Of a DNA stretch of 64,000 nucleotides, positions 36,965 to 48,117 are shown one piece after another; the stretch's first letter is position 1, and the number at the start of each line of letters is the position of its first letter. The notes under the pieces were generated by a model that worked only from the letters and a program-made list of their open reading frames with translations, had not been told where the DNA came from and ran no database searches. The DNA comes from Dactylonectria macrodidyma (lineage: Eukaryota; Ascomycota; Sordariomycetes; Hypocreales; Nectriaceae), in NCBI GenBank assembly GCA_020744425.1, contig JAGMUV010000012.1:868001-932000 (forward strand). The letters run 5' to 3'. The position numbers were made by a program, and so were the translations under genes.

Positions 36965-37681
36965 GATGAGAAATGGAGAAGCCGTGACAGCTTCAAGAGA
37001 GAAAAGTAAAGCGTCTTGGTAGATGTATACAGAAGTGGTGCAGGGAATGAGGGGAATTAAGAGATGTGTAGGCTACTAGGGGCAGATTACTTCATTCTTA
37101 ACTCCACAGGGTATGAGGATGATGTGCATGGATTGGATCTTGTCTGCATCGGCCGATAATCCACGAACTCCAGAAGCAGAAGCAGAAGCGGCCCGAAACG
37201 CGCCACAGGGGAAAAGGCCGAGGGGTACGGAGTATAAGTCCGAGATGTTGAAATGCAACAGAGAGTCCACTAGTTCATGTCGCTTATATCGGCATGCCTC
37301 TTCCAAGCGATCGACGACTGCCCATGTCATGCTTGACTGGGCAGTAAGGTGGAGACCAAGGCTGCGGCGCGTCAGGGGAGTCGTCGGTGGCAACCGGGCC
37401 AGAATTGGTCTCGGCGTCTTGAAATGACAAATCGAGAAGGAGCATGCATCATAACGAAAGCGAAGCGAAAACGTAAACGTAAACGAGACCGAAGCGCAGA
37501 AAAGTCTCATGAGTGGGGAATGGAGCGGGCTAGGAGGTACTATGTACGCTAGGTGGCTGCTAAGTAGGGTCCCTTTACTGGCTTCATCTCCAGGACACGC
37601 TAGGAATGAGATGAATCACCATTTTGTAAAAGAGCCACTTTCTCTCAGAACACACTGCCTATCCTGGTCCGCAAGCAGTCA
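36965..37681. other. Intergenic, no gene seen
   Basis: A GAAGCG/CGTAAACG-rich tract lies at about 37455-37495. A similar tract in the other orientation occurs at about 46518-46548. No convincing coding potential is seen. Confidence 0.4.
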
Positions 37682-38343
37682 TCATAGACTCCTGTCCTTG
37701 AGCGTGTCTTGAAGTGTGGCGTTGGAAACGCTCCCCACGAACTGCACTGCTCTATCCCCCGCTGTTGCTTGGTTCACCTCCAAGACATCTCCAGCCGTGG
37801 AAACAATCGTCTGTCTGCCGTCTTTCCCTACGCTGGCATTCTCCAAAATAAGTGACCTTCTCGAGCCCGGATGATGGTTGGGAATCACGAGGGTCTTCTC
37901 AGCTGGCGATGACGACACAGACAACCAATATCTATCTCCTCCATATGAGCATATAATCGTGAAAGGGTCTGGTTGAGCTTGTTGCTGCACTCCTGCAGCG
38001 CTGTGGTCGTCATGATATGGGCCTTGCCAAGGCCTCTTGGTGATATGTCGAAGGAGGCTTGTCCCAGGGGGGGATGTGTCCTGTCTAGTAGTAGCTGAAG
38101 CTGCGCCTTATCTATGGGGCATAACACTTTAGCATAAATCTGAAGGCACTTCCCCATTAGATCTAGATTGTATTCGAGTGAGCATAGTTCCGCTGGGGAG
38201 GATATGGTGGTAGGGACACTGGGAGGCATTGGAGACCCAAGCGTAGTCTCAATGGGGTCGAGGTGATCTTGGGATTCTTGAATGGTATATTTCATCGTGT
38301 TTATTCGTTTAGGTGGTGCTAGACAGGCTAGGATAGTCGTCAC
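37682..38343 (-). CDS. Fragment resembling a fungal NLR-associated N-terminal helical domain
   Basis: Two minus-strand frames overlap. The upstream one (start 38343) has LDLMGKCLQIYAKV and further helical sequence. The downstream one (to 37682) ends with GRQTIVSTAGDVLEVNQATA and AVQFVGSVSNATLQD. This ending is like the tail of the fungal N-terminal domains found in many STAND/NLR-like and ankyrin proteins, where a repeated 'VSTxGDL...AxxGxxxxQFxGxxSxxTLQ' pattern occurs. A splice or frameshift between 37880 and 37990 would be needed, and I could not fix its position. The usual N-terminal hydrophobic helix is absent, so the gene may be partial. Function not assigned. Confidence 0.4.
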
Positions 38344-38946
38344 TTAGTTTGGAAACAAGCAGCTGAGAATCAGGATACAGGAGCGTGGCAAGAACCGTAG
38401 CTTTATACTCCTCGAGTTGCAACGCTCCGAAATGGATGCAAGTCTTTAGGAAAGGGTTTTATTCTCATTGCTCGGAGATAGTCCCTCGAGAAGTAGATCT
38501 CGTTGACCGCATGACTTATTCTTAGTAGCATTCTCGAGCACCAAAGTGGGAGGTCCTGTGGCCACTTCAACACTTCTATTGGCGATAGTCGACCGTGAGC
38601 TGACGATCATTCAGGCTCTCTGCCCAGTGCACCCCACTTCTGAGCCAACGGCCTGGCTCAGGCACTAATCCGGAACTGTTCCAGAGCCGCTCAAGTTGAA
38701 GAGGCTACGGCTGAAGAAGGTGCAGGAGAAAGGAATTCTTTGATGTGCGATTCTTGACCTGTCACTCGAGACTCGTTGAGACATGGTTCCGCGAGCCTCC
38801 CAACGAAGACTCAGTTAATTAAGCCTAACATCAAAAGTTTGGCTAAACTTGAAGTGCTTTGCCTCTGTTATGTTCTCACAAACCGGCCAATGATGGGCAA
38901 GTTGACACCTCTGCATTAAGCTGTATCTACTCATTCTGATCTGACG
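38344..38946. other. Intergenic, no gene seen
   Basis: No motif, repeat or RNA gene was recognised between the fragment above and the rhodopsin-like gene. Confidence 0.4.
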
Positions 38947-40457
38947 TTAAATGTGCGCCCGTTCTTTGACAGGTGTCCTGATATTAATATTAACAAGCTC
39001 AATGTCGCTTCGGTTGCTCTTCTTGTCGTCATTCCATGCGTCATCGGTACCAATCTCGGAGGGGCCCGAGATATTACGAACCCCTGGTGCGCAATTGACA
39101 TTGTCGCTACTCTCCAGAGACGGTGTTTCATCGATCTCTTCAAAGCCACTCTGTCCTGGCCGGCGTGAAGGAAGGGAAGAATTGGCGGGTCTGGCCGAGT
39201 CATTGTAACCGTATTCGTAAGACGCTCCCCAGTTGCGACGCAGGTAAGGTCGAAGGGCAGGGAGGCAGGCGATGATGAGGCCGATGTAAGCATCTAATGA
39301 GCTCCATAACTCTACCAGCAGTTAGCAAACATGCTCTTTATACATCATTGACTTATCAACTTACCTATTGTTGTAACAGACCGGAAACCACCCACGGCGC
39401 TCAGCTGAACCGTCAAGAATCGTGTCAAGGAGAAGGAAATGTCAACCAATCCAAGAAGGAAGACACAGTAGACACCGATCTTCATCCGCTTGCGCAGGTT
39501 TAGCTTGTAGAGGATGAGGAAGGGCAGAATGAAGACTAAAGAGAGGGCTTCAGTCCTGACCCAGCATCACAAGAGCCGTCACTCATTGACCGCACTGGCC
39601 GACACAACGTGGCTATTAGGCAAGAAACTTACGAGCGATGCTGCCGAGGAAATGCAAGGTCCAGGCAACTTGAAAGGTAGTGACGACTGCAAAGGCGTCG
39701 CACAGCATTTCCGGTTCCATGATAGTCCTGGAGACGTTCGTTAGTCGAGTGACGCATGGGGAAGAAACAAGTTGTTCGACTTGCCAGTTTCTTTCGATCG
39801 GAAAGCAGAGGAAGAGCTGCAGGCAAATGGACACGACATAGGCAAGCGCGCTATATATGATAGTGGTCCAAAGCACGATCCTTCTCTTGGTCATGAACGG
39901 CGGGAATAACTCCAGATAGACCGCGAGAAGAGAGGCTTTGCAGAGGTAGAATGTGGTGAAGAATGGTATTAAGGCGGCCCACATCATCTAGAGGAAAATG
40001 GTGAGCTTCATTCATCCGTTGAGCAAGGCAAAGGTATGTACGTCTTCAGCCTTCACTCACCCGCAGCACATATTCAAGCCTTTCCGGTTTGGTATCCCAA
40101 TTGTTGAGGGTGTAATGGATATTCGGCTCCAGAGCACCCTGGTTCATAAAAACGATGTCAAATGACGCCGTCGTAAATGCAGAGCACCAGGCCAGGATCA
40201 TCAACCAGTCTGCAGCTACCAGCTTCCGCTTCTGTATCTTGAGACGCAAATGGACACGAGCCGCGATAAGCAGAGCTGCAAGCGTGATGAGTGTGTAGAT
40301 GACGCCCTAGTAACATGATCCAAGTCAGTGCTGCAGCAAGGACACAGATCACTCCGGGCTATGGAGCGTGTCCGGATCCTTCGGAGCCCGACAGAGAAAG
40401 CACCGGAGATGGTGGGTCACTTACGAGGACGGCAGCGCCAGAGGGCGCAGATATCAT
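38947..40457 (-). CDS. Fungal rhodopsin-like seven-helix membrane protein (SAT4 family)
   Basis: join(38947..39293,39365..39535,39633..39987,40061..40306,40425..40457) gives 383 aa. Successive hydrophobic helices include GVIYTLITLAALLIAARVHL, DWLMILAWCSAFTTASFDIV, FYLCKASLLAVYLELFP, VVSICLQLFLCFPIERNW, FQVAWTLHFLGSIALFILPF and AYIGLIIACLPALRPYL. This is the pattern of the fungal rhodopsin/SAT4-like domain, including the polar turn after helix 5 and the DAYIGLIIACLPALRP ending. The C-terminal tail of about 100 residues is hydrophilic, Ser/Asp-rich and probably cytosolic. Members are often called PTH11-like or SAT4-like; a role in sensing or signalling at the plasma membrane is guessed for some, with none proved for most. 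Confidence 0.82.
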
Positions 40458-41206
40458 GGTTAACGGCCCAGATAGAACAGAGTAGGAGGAGAGCAAGTCC
40501 TCGGTGAAAGGAACGCAGGTTCGGAAGCGAAAGGGAATGCCTTCGACAAAGCTGAAGAGGGACCTCTGGGAGAATGCTGGTTAAAGAGCCTGCTTGATGA
40601 AGGGTGTTTGACGCTCAGGTCCCCTTGGAAGCGGCCAGAGGCGTCCGGAGTAGACGGACGGCTTGGTAAGATAAGAAGGGCGCCACCTTTGGGAAGCGAG
40701 AAGTAACCCAAATACAGCACCAATGGGAATAGCGCCGGCTGATCAACCTACTACACAGCACCGCAAGTAAGTTTGTTCGCTGTCTCATCTAACGGTATGA
40801 GGTTGGCGCCACGGAGATAGCGCCTCAGGCTAGAGTGTCGATTGTCGGAAGAAAATGCTTGGTTCTCTCTGTACGAGCGCCATCCGGCAGTTCAGCCAAT
40901 GATGCATTTGGAAGGTCGGTCTTTCATGCAGGGGCACTGGCTGAGTTATGAGCAGATCCATGTGGCTACTACTTGGACAAGGAGTTATCCGAATGGCTCC
41001 CCGGGGACCACGAAACTGTATTGCGCGGCGCTGGACAAGGGTACAAGGTGCATGATTCAACTTCCGCATTTGCTTATTATTACGGAAAAATCCATCCACA
41101 TCGCCGTGTTAAGGCCAGAGCTAGCTATGCACCTACTCACCCTCCCTGATTTCTGCTTTCCACTAAGGCGGAACGAGGCATACCAGGTAACAGTCAGTTA
41201 TTAAGG

Positions 41207-43222
41207 TTAATGCACACAGGCGCCTCGCTTCCTCAATTTAGCGGCGTTAGTCTTGCCCTCCTCTGAGAGAGATTTAGCACCAAAGCCACCAATAGTGCGA
41301 CGAGCAAGCTTGGTGCTAGCCTTGACATCGTTGGGGAACTTAGCCTTGACTCCAAAATCGTGTCCATCGGCTACATAAAGAACCTCGCCGCCGACCATTG
41401 TGAGCAGCACCTTTTGTCGGCCGAGCTTCTCCTTGGGCACCTTGAAGAAATTGTTCTCTAGGATGATGACGTCCGCGAGTTTGCCAACCTCCAGCGATCC
41501 GATCTGCTTCTCGGCCCGAAGGAATCGAGCGCCGTTGATCGTGATCGAACGTAGGGCCGACTGTCGAGAGATTCCGCTGCCGGGGAAGACGCCGTCGAAG
41601 GGTGGTCCTTGGGAGGCTGGAGAGTTTGGGTTTTCAGGGTCTCCAGACCGAGTGACTGCAACTTTAAGCGCGAGGAACTCGTCAAGGGGATCGATCTGCA
41701 ACTATTAGATTCTTGAGTCGTCAAGGTTCGGGAAGTCGATGCTTACCGGCCAGTCGCTTCCGTACACAAGAGGGCGCCCAGCAGCCTCGAACTTGGCCCA
41801 GGCTTGTAGATTGTCGTTGCGATATTCGGCCAGGGACTTAAATGTGTTTGGGATGTAGAATGAGCTAAGTTGCGCCCACTGGTAGCTCACAATGGGGTCC
41901 ACGCCGAGCTTGGCGAAACGGGGCCAGTCCTTCTCGTGCGAGAGTTCATCGTGAGCCAGACCTAGGCGGAAGTCCTTGTGAGGGTACTTCCTTCGGAACG
42001 ATGAGGCCGCGTTGAGAGCGATGCGGACTGCAAGATCGCCGTCAGTGTGCAGCTGAGCGTCGAGTCCGTTCAAGAAGATCTGTTCAAGAGTCTTAGTAAG
42101 AATCTCGGGCTTCCAGTACGGGTTGTTCAGAGAGTCCGGGTCGGGGGCCCAGTCGCCTCCCGGGTCGGAAGCATTGACAGGCGCCCAGTACGGGTCGATG
42201 AGAGCAGCAGTATTGGCGGGATACGTGATAACACCGTCGATAAAGGCCTTGACAGCCTGCCACTTAAGGGTAGGCTTAGGTCCAACCGCTGCCTTATCGT
42301 GCCAGGCGGACGTAGTCTTTATAACTTTGTCCACGGTATCCTTCACCTTCGACAACGAGCTGGGGGCCTCAACTCGATAGTCAAAGTAGGCTCGTGAGCT
42401 AAGGCCGCCCTCTTTCTTGATGGCGTTGAAGACGGTGTGGTGGTCTTCGCCAGCAGCAGCGTCCTGGAAGGTAGTGATTCCAGCCTCTCGCAGCAACTTG
42501 AGCGCAACCCGACCAGCTTCAATGTTCTCTTGGACGGAAGCCGGACGGGGGCCAGAAAGGAGCTTGCTCGCGCCGTCCTGGAGCACACCTGAGGGCTCTT
42601 TGCTGCCAGGAAGACGTTCAAGCTTTCCGTCCGCGGGGTCCTTAGTGTTTTCGTCGATATCGGACGCCTCCAAGGCGCGCGAGTTGGCTAGGACGGTGTG
42701 GTAATCGCTAGATCGGATGATGACGGGACGCTTCGTCCTGAGCTTGTCGAGTTGAGCCTTGCCCACGTGGCCGCTCTTATTGACGAGGCCGGGGTAGTCC
42801 ATGTTGACGACTTCGACCCAATCGTTGTCAGTCTTGCCAGTCTCGTCGTCGATGCATCCTTGGATGTGTTTGATGACGTCCGCGAGAGGCAGCGACTGAT
42901 AGTTCAGGTTGCACTTGAGGAGGAATTGACCGCCGGAGAGGGCGTGCATATGCGAGTCAACCAGGCCCGGCATAGCCATGCGGCCTTCGAGGTCGACGAC
43001 CTTGGTCTTCTTTCCGATATACCCCTTGGCGGTTTTCTTGTTGCCGACGTAAGCAATCTTTCCGCCTCGCACAGCCATGGCCGCTACCATGCTGTTGGAT
43101 GGGCACATGGTGTAGATGTTGCCATTGTAGAAGACCACGTCGGCAGGCTGTACGGCGTCTGCGACGGGGCACAGGGCAGCCAGCAAGGCGCCAACACAAA
43201 AGGTGAGAAGATCACGAGCCAT
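41207..43222 (-). CDS. Secreted amidohydrolase, YtcJ-like (Amidohydro_3)
   Basis: join(41207..41695,41747..43222) gives 654 aa. A signal peptide (FCVGALLAALCPVADA) is followed by the first metal-binding motif VDSHMHALSG, GITTFQDAA, KAFIDGVIT, LDAQLHTDGD and GSDWP, with the intron just after GSDWP and exon 2 opening IDPLDEFLALKVA. The end has the usual beta-sandwich strands (GSLEVGKLADVIILENNFF). Members hydrolyse C-N bonds of amides such as N-substituted formamides; the true substrate here is not known. The secretion signal implies action outside the cell or in the vacuole. The ATG at 43222 is chosen because it starts the signal peptide; upstream in-frame ATGs would bury it. Confidence 0.9.
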
Positions 43223-44469
43223 GAGGATGGTGGCAATGGCGATACCAAAGGATGCTGAACCTTCATGTTGGGACGCGACCGGTAGCGACGGAGAGTCAGT
43301 ATATATATTGCCATGAAATGGTCCCTGCTTCATGCAGCAGTGTCCAATCACACATTATCAAGCAGAGCTAGGGCGATTCCGCGTTATTCGATTCCCATCT
43401 TGGTAAAGCGACCGGCCTGTCTAGTGAGCGCAATGCGAGGCTATTGCAAGGCAGCTTGCAGGTGTTCACTCTAGGCGAGGAGGTAATATGGCCTTAATTG
43501 GTGTTGGCGGCGTCTGTAGCAGCCTCTTGCATGCACGGCATGTCCTTACCGCGCAGGAACCTCTCTGCCTCGCAGGGAGTCTCTACCATAGACAGACGCC
43601 ACTAGAGCCGGAGGCCAGGGTCTGAGCCTCGATGGTGCGGCATTTCGCATCCCATCTGGGCTCCACAGTGGCTCCTGCTTGAACTTAAAGGCTTGTGAGC
43701 GATGACACAGCTTGAGTGGTCGTGCCCAGTGGAACTTGAGAAAGTTTAGCGACTTTGGAGGGAACGGTGGCAGGAAGTTGGTGCTCCCGGTGCGAGCGTG
43801 GTTAGGTTTCTTGGATTGAAGCTTGATTTTCTATTATGACATATCCTCCCTGCGCAATCTCCAAATGTGACCTATGTGGCCTTCATCACTAGGACAGAAT
43901 CAGGGCATAGGCCAGGCACCTCGAAGTTTGCATCACCGCGGGATTTCAAGGCGGTCAAGAAATCAATCATGTTGCCCTTGGGGCTTTATTTCAACCCAGT
44001 CTAACCCGAGTCTAACCAATACACAAAAATACACACAATTACACCAGGGAAGCTCATCCCAGATCCCTACCGCGGCCAACAGTCTCAATCCGCGCTCGTC
44101 TAATGACGTGAAGTTGAAATAAGACACCCCGCAGCCGCCCCGATTGCCGCGCCCTCCGCCATTGGCGATCCACCGCGATGGCCACAGTGTCGAAAAGAGC
44201 GACACCCCGGCAGCTCGAGGACACGTCGACGGGTCGAACACAACCGAGATGATCGTGCGCTATCATGGAGTCCCAGTCCGCAGTGCACGGGTGTTGATCG
44301 TCCCCAGCCAGGCGGCCGTATCCCGGGCGCCCGTGATGCGCTCGTCCGTGTTTGTACGAGCAAGTCGCGATCGCCGTTGTAGGTAGTCACCCCCTCGCCC
44401 CGCAGACCCCTCCGGCTCGTTCGTGCACATCTCGGTCGGTTGCATCGGAGGCATAGTCGCACCAGTCGG
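43223..44469. other. Intergenic, no gene seen
   Basis: The left part is the promoter of the amidohydrolase gene. Overlapping open frames at 44050-44460 are GC-rich and without motif on either strand. Confidence 0.4.
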
Positions 44470-45960
44470 TCAATTGCCACCAGCGCCAGGTCCTTCTGGC
44501 TTGCTCCCGTATACGTAGAAGCTGGGATTGTCAGCAGAGTACATCACCCACGCCGGCAAGGGGGACGTACATGGTGTAATAGCTGGAGTTGGCTCGGCAT
44601 TCTGCCCTGACTTTGGCCAAGAAAACGATGACTTCTTGCTCGGACATTCCGAACGCCCGGGTGAGAGTGGCCATGGAGACGTGCTCGAGGAAATGGTCGA
44701 ACGCGACCGTGGCGTATTCCCCGAGCTCCTCCAAAGCTGGATCTTGCGCCCGAGGTCCAATGGGAACTTCCTTCCGACCAGACACAATTCCCTCGAAGCC
44801 GGCGTCCTCCAAGAGTCTGCGGCAACCATCTTCGGTCTGGTATGGTCGCCCGAGCTTTTCCGATCCATCACGTAGTTCCGTCAACCATTTCCGTAGTGAC
44901 TTTATTTCGTCGCTGTCATCACTGCAGACAGGAAGCATGGAAGCTTGCAGCTCGACGTAACCTCCCGGCTTAGTGTGCCTGAAGGGCATCAGCACAGAAA
45001 CGCTTTGTAGGGTGGATCACCTACTTGTACATCTGCTGGGTGATGTGTGCCATGTTCTTGAAAACAGGTTCTCGAAGGTGGATGTAATCGAATGTCTCAG
45101 CTGGCCACGTCCACGGCTTCTCCAGATCATCCACCTCGAACTCGAGGTTTGGCGGCACCCTGAAGATCTGTTGGCTCTTGGGACCATAAACGAAATACTC
45201 TGGACCTACCAGTAGGGTTGCCGAGGGATCCAGTCAACACCGACAACTTTCGCCCCTGGATGTCTGTCGGCTTCACTGTCTGTCAACCATGATCGATCGA
45301 TCCTGCGTGTGTGGCAACCAACCGAAGTTTATAGCCCAGATTCCCGTGCCCGTGCCTACGTCGAGTACTTGGTTCAGGCGGTCGATGGGTGCTTGGTATA
45401 GGCTTTGATTGTGCGCCAACAAGTAGATGTGGTGCACCAAGTCTGGGTTGAGTGAGCTCGTTGAATCGAAGTGGAAGCTCTGTACTACAAACCTTGCCTC
45501 TCCTTCTCCACCTGTCACAGATCAGTCCTGCATGGTAGTATCGCTGGACCTGGTGCTTACCTCGTCATCCGGAAGCAGATCATCTGCATCTATCAGTACG
45601 CAAGTCAGACACACCATAGAACACTCACCTTTTTTGTAGCAGTAGCCATTTTCTCGAAACCTTTCGAGACAGCTAGGTGACAGCGACGCGGTATCATCGT
45701 TCTCCTTCGACTCTGTTAGCAAGCGACCGCGTTCGCCGTCAATCACGTACGTCTTCAGGCTCATATTCATAGCTCGAATCAAGAGAATCGCTGTTATCGA
45801 TGCCGTCGGCGTTGTTGGCGACGCCGGTGTTGTCGGTGATGTCGGTGTCATGGGTGCCGCCAGTCTTATCGGTGCTGTCGCTGTTGTCAGTGCTGTCGGT
45901 CTCGTAATCGTCCATGTCGAAGGAGTCCACGTCGGAGTCGTTCTTGTCTGTGTCGTGCAT
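44470..45960 (-). CDS. LaeA-like SAM-dependent methyltransferase
   Basis: Exons clear at 44470..44521, 44571..44978, 45025..45159, 45210..45279 and 45323..about 45510; upstream come a short exon near 45550-45580, one near 45630-45700, and the first exon from ATG 45960. The SAM site is VLDVGTGTGIWAI (motif I), then KVVGVDWIP, LEFEVDDLEKPWTW, FDYIHLREP and HTKPGGYVELQ, the order seen in LaeA/UMTA-type methyltransferases. The N-terminus is Asp/Ser/Thr-rich and disordered; FRENGYCYKKG and DDLLPDDE match the part before the core. The junction at about 45500-45550 is uncertain: an AG at about 45503 keeps the frame, while the nearer CAG does not. Relatives of this type act in the nucleus or cytosol and some control secondary metabolism; this one is not shown to. 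Confidence 0.78.
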
Positions 45961-46554
45961 GTTGACGACAAAGTCGATCTCGATGTTTGCTATTTCGGCG
46001 GGTGGTTGGGGAGAATCATGCAAGGAAAGGCTCTGTCTGGGACCTTGAACCTCATGATGACTGGTCTGAAGCTGGAACGACGATGAAGGAGGGAAAATGC
46101 CGAGTGAGACTTCACGAAGTCGGAAGAGGAGGACACCATGGAAGCGTGATGACATACTCGGCAACACGTTCCCTGTCATGGGCTCGCCTCACCCCGACGA
46201 TATCTCGACCATTCACCAGACCCCGTCCAGTGCAGGGCAGGACGGCGTGGCTTGGGGAAAATCGACGCAATGGCGGAGCTTTCTGCATCCCCCGCCATGG
46301 TCACGTTTGTCTCGGTCTCCTATTAATCGTGGTCAATGCAAGCCACAAACTTGCCAAGATGCATCGATAGGGACACCCCTTGTCATTCGATACAACCTGT
46401 ACAGGCGAGTTCGTTGGCCCTCCCTGCGGCCTGGCATCCCTCGCAACCAGTCCTTGCAAGCCCGAATACAGCTAGAATCTGACATAATTACAGCTATCCT
46501 GAATTTCTGCACTTCGTTCTCGTTTACGTTCTCGTTTACGTTTAGCGACCCTGC

Positions 46555-47109
46555 TTAGCAGGCACCTAGCGTGCGTGGTACCGAGGATCTGAGCATGGGG
46601 CCTCGTTCGATTGCACATCGTTCTTGTGTAGCGGCAGTATCGTTCGCCTTGCAAGCGTTGTCGGCGTTCGTTTCGGATGATTTGCAGTGAATGGGCACCC
46701 GAAACCACCAATTACCCGTCCGAGGTGTCACCCTGTGTGTCGCATGCTCCATCGCAACACCGGGCTCCGCTAGGCGTGATAAAGAGACGTGTTGAGGGCC
46801 GTCTTGTTCTTCGTCGAGGAAGGCCTGGGCGGCAACGGCTTCGGTGGTGATGGCGCAGATCCACCCGACCGTGTATTTCTGGGCATCCGACAAGGTAGGA
46901 TGAAGGACAGGGCCGGTGAGGCCGATTGCATTGCCGGGCCAACTGAGAGTGTCCTCGTCGGGCGGAGGGGGTGGGAGGAGGGGAGATTGAGAATCCGGCA
47001 CATCATCTCGATCATGCTCCCGAGCTACACAACACGCGGCCATTTCATCGACGCGCATGGCGACCGACGCCGCAAGATGATTGGCGTCGGAACCTCCAGT
47101 CAAGCCCAA
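46555..47109 (-). pseudogene. Relic of a nucleoside-phosphorylase-like (Pfs) NLR N-terminus
   Basis: Only the block at 46790-46880 is recognisable: KYTVGWICAITTEAVAAQAF then LDEEQDGPQ. It matches the first strand and helix of the purine/uridine phosphorylase-like domains that open many fungal NLR and ankyrin proteins. The domain then stops making sense (VSLSRLAEPG), and no NACHT or repeat domain follows, so this is probably a truncated remnant. Confidence 0.5.
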
Positions 47110-48117
47110 TGCCCTGTTTCTAGTTGCACCAACCGCCGTACGCCATTGGGTCGTAGTGGCTCAGAGCCTCGCAAACATCGAATTGAAAGTGCCGGTGCGT
47201 CGACCTGTGCCCAAGTCGCGGCTGTCGCTCTGCTTCCGCTGAAGTTGAATACGTTCAGCGGGGCGGTGCTCACTCTGACGGAGTTCTTGATAAGCAGGAC
47301 ATCTTTCTGTACGTTCTGTGTGCAGTGAGTGGCGTCCTTGACGTGCTGGAGAATCTCGCGAGGTATGACGATTGAGAGCCATCGTATTCGCGGAAGAATC
47401 ACGGAATCAGCTCGTCCGAAAGTGCGGGGACTCCACAGCCCCAGAAATCCCCCAGCATCCCCCGCATCGACAGGGCCAATCTTATCCTTTTTGGTTCTTG
47501 GTAGTCTAAGGTACTACATCCTATCGTTTTCTTGGCACAGAACCTATGCTCCACCACCGCGAATAGTTGCTCAGAAAGAAGAGGGAGAGCTCTACATTCC
47601 TTTCCTCCGGATGCCGCATGATGCAGTGCAACACTGCAGAATGGCAGAAGTCCCGACGGGAGCACCTGACGGGAGCAAAAGCTCTTGAATCTCTTCAAAA
47701 TTATCCCCCGGGTTTTCCCCCGACGGCAGCATGAATAATTCTCCTAATATCCTTTAGGACTCAGAGAGAGAAAATGGCTTGCGCAGATGGCTCCATTTTG
47801 ACAGCCGTTGCTAGATCCGACGGTTACTGAGCTATGCCACGTTTCTGACCCACCCGTTCCTACCTGCCATCTGCACACTACGACTCTGTCGCCACAAATC
47901 TAAAAGCCTGCAAGTACGGAGGCAGATGTGAGTGACTCGGTGACTTCTCACCCCGCATTTACAGGATACAGAGAAGATCTACAAGATGGGCACTCGAGAC
48001 AAGATGCATAAAACCCAGCTCTTCTGCCGTGCTTCAAGGACATTTCAACTTACACAACTCTACATCAACATCGATCGTCAATAAGATTGTGTTTCTTTAT
48101 CTGCGCAACCATCCAAC
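47110..48117. promoter_or_regulatory. Upstream region of the GH95 fucosidase gene
   Basis: No gene is supported. The 3' portion (about 47700-48117) is the probable promoter and 5' UTR of the fucosidase gene, ending with AACATG at the start. A TATA-like CATAAAACC lies at about 48006. I did not see a convincing GGCTAA-type XlnR site here. Confidence 0.4.

Noticed and set aside
42047..43258. Plus-strand frames opposite the amidohydrolase gene
   Set aside because: Antisense shadows of a well-supported coding region with family motifs on the minus strand.
37449..46548. CGTAAACG / CGTTTACG tracts as a repeat pair
   Set aside because: The tracts are short (30-45 bp), simple in sequence and not bordered by matching ends; low complexity explains them.
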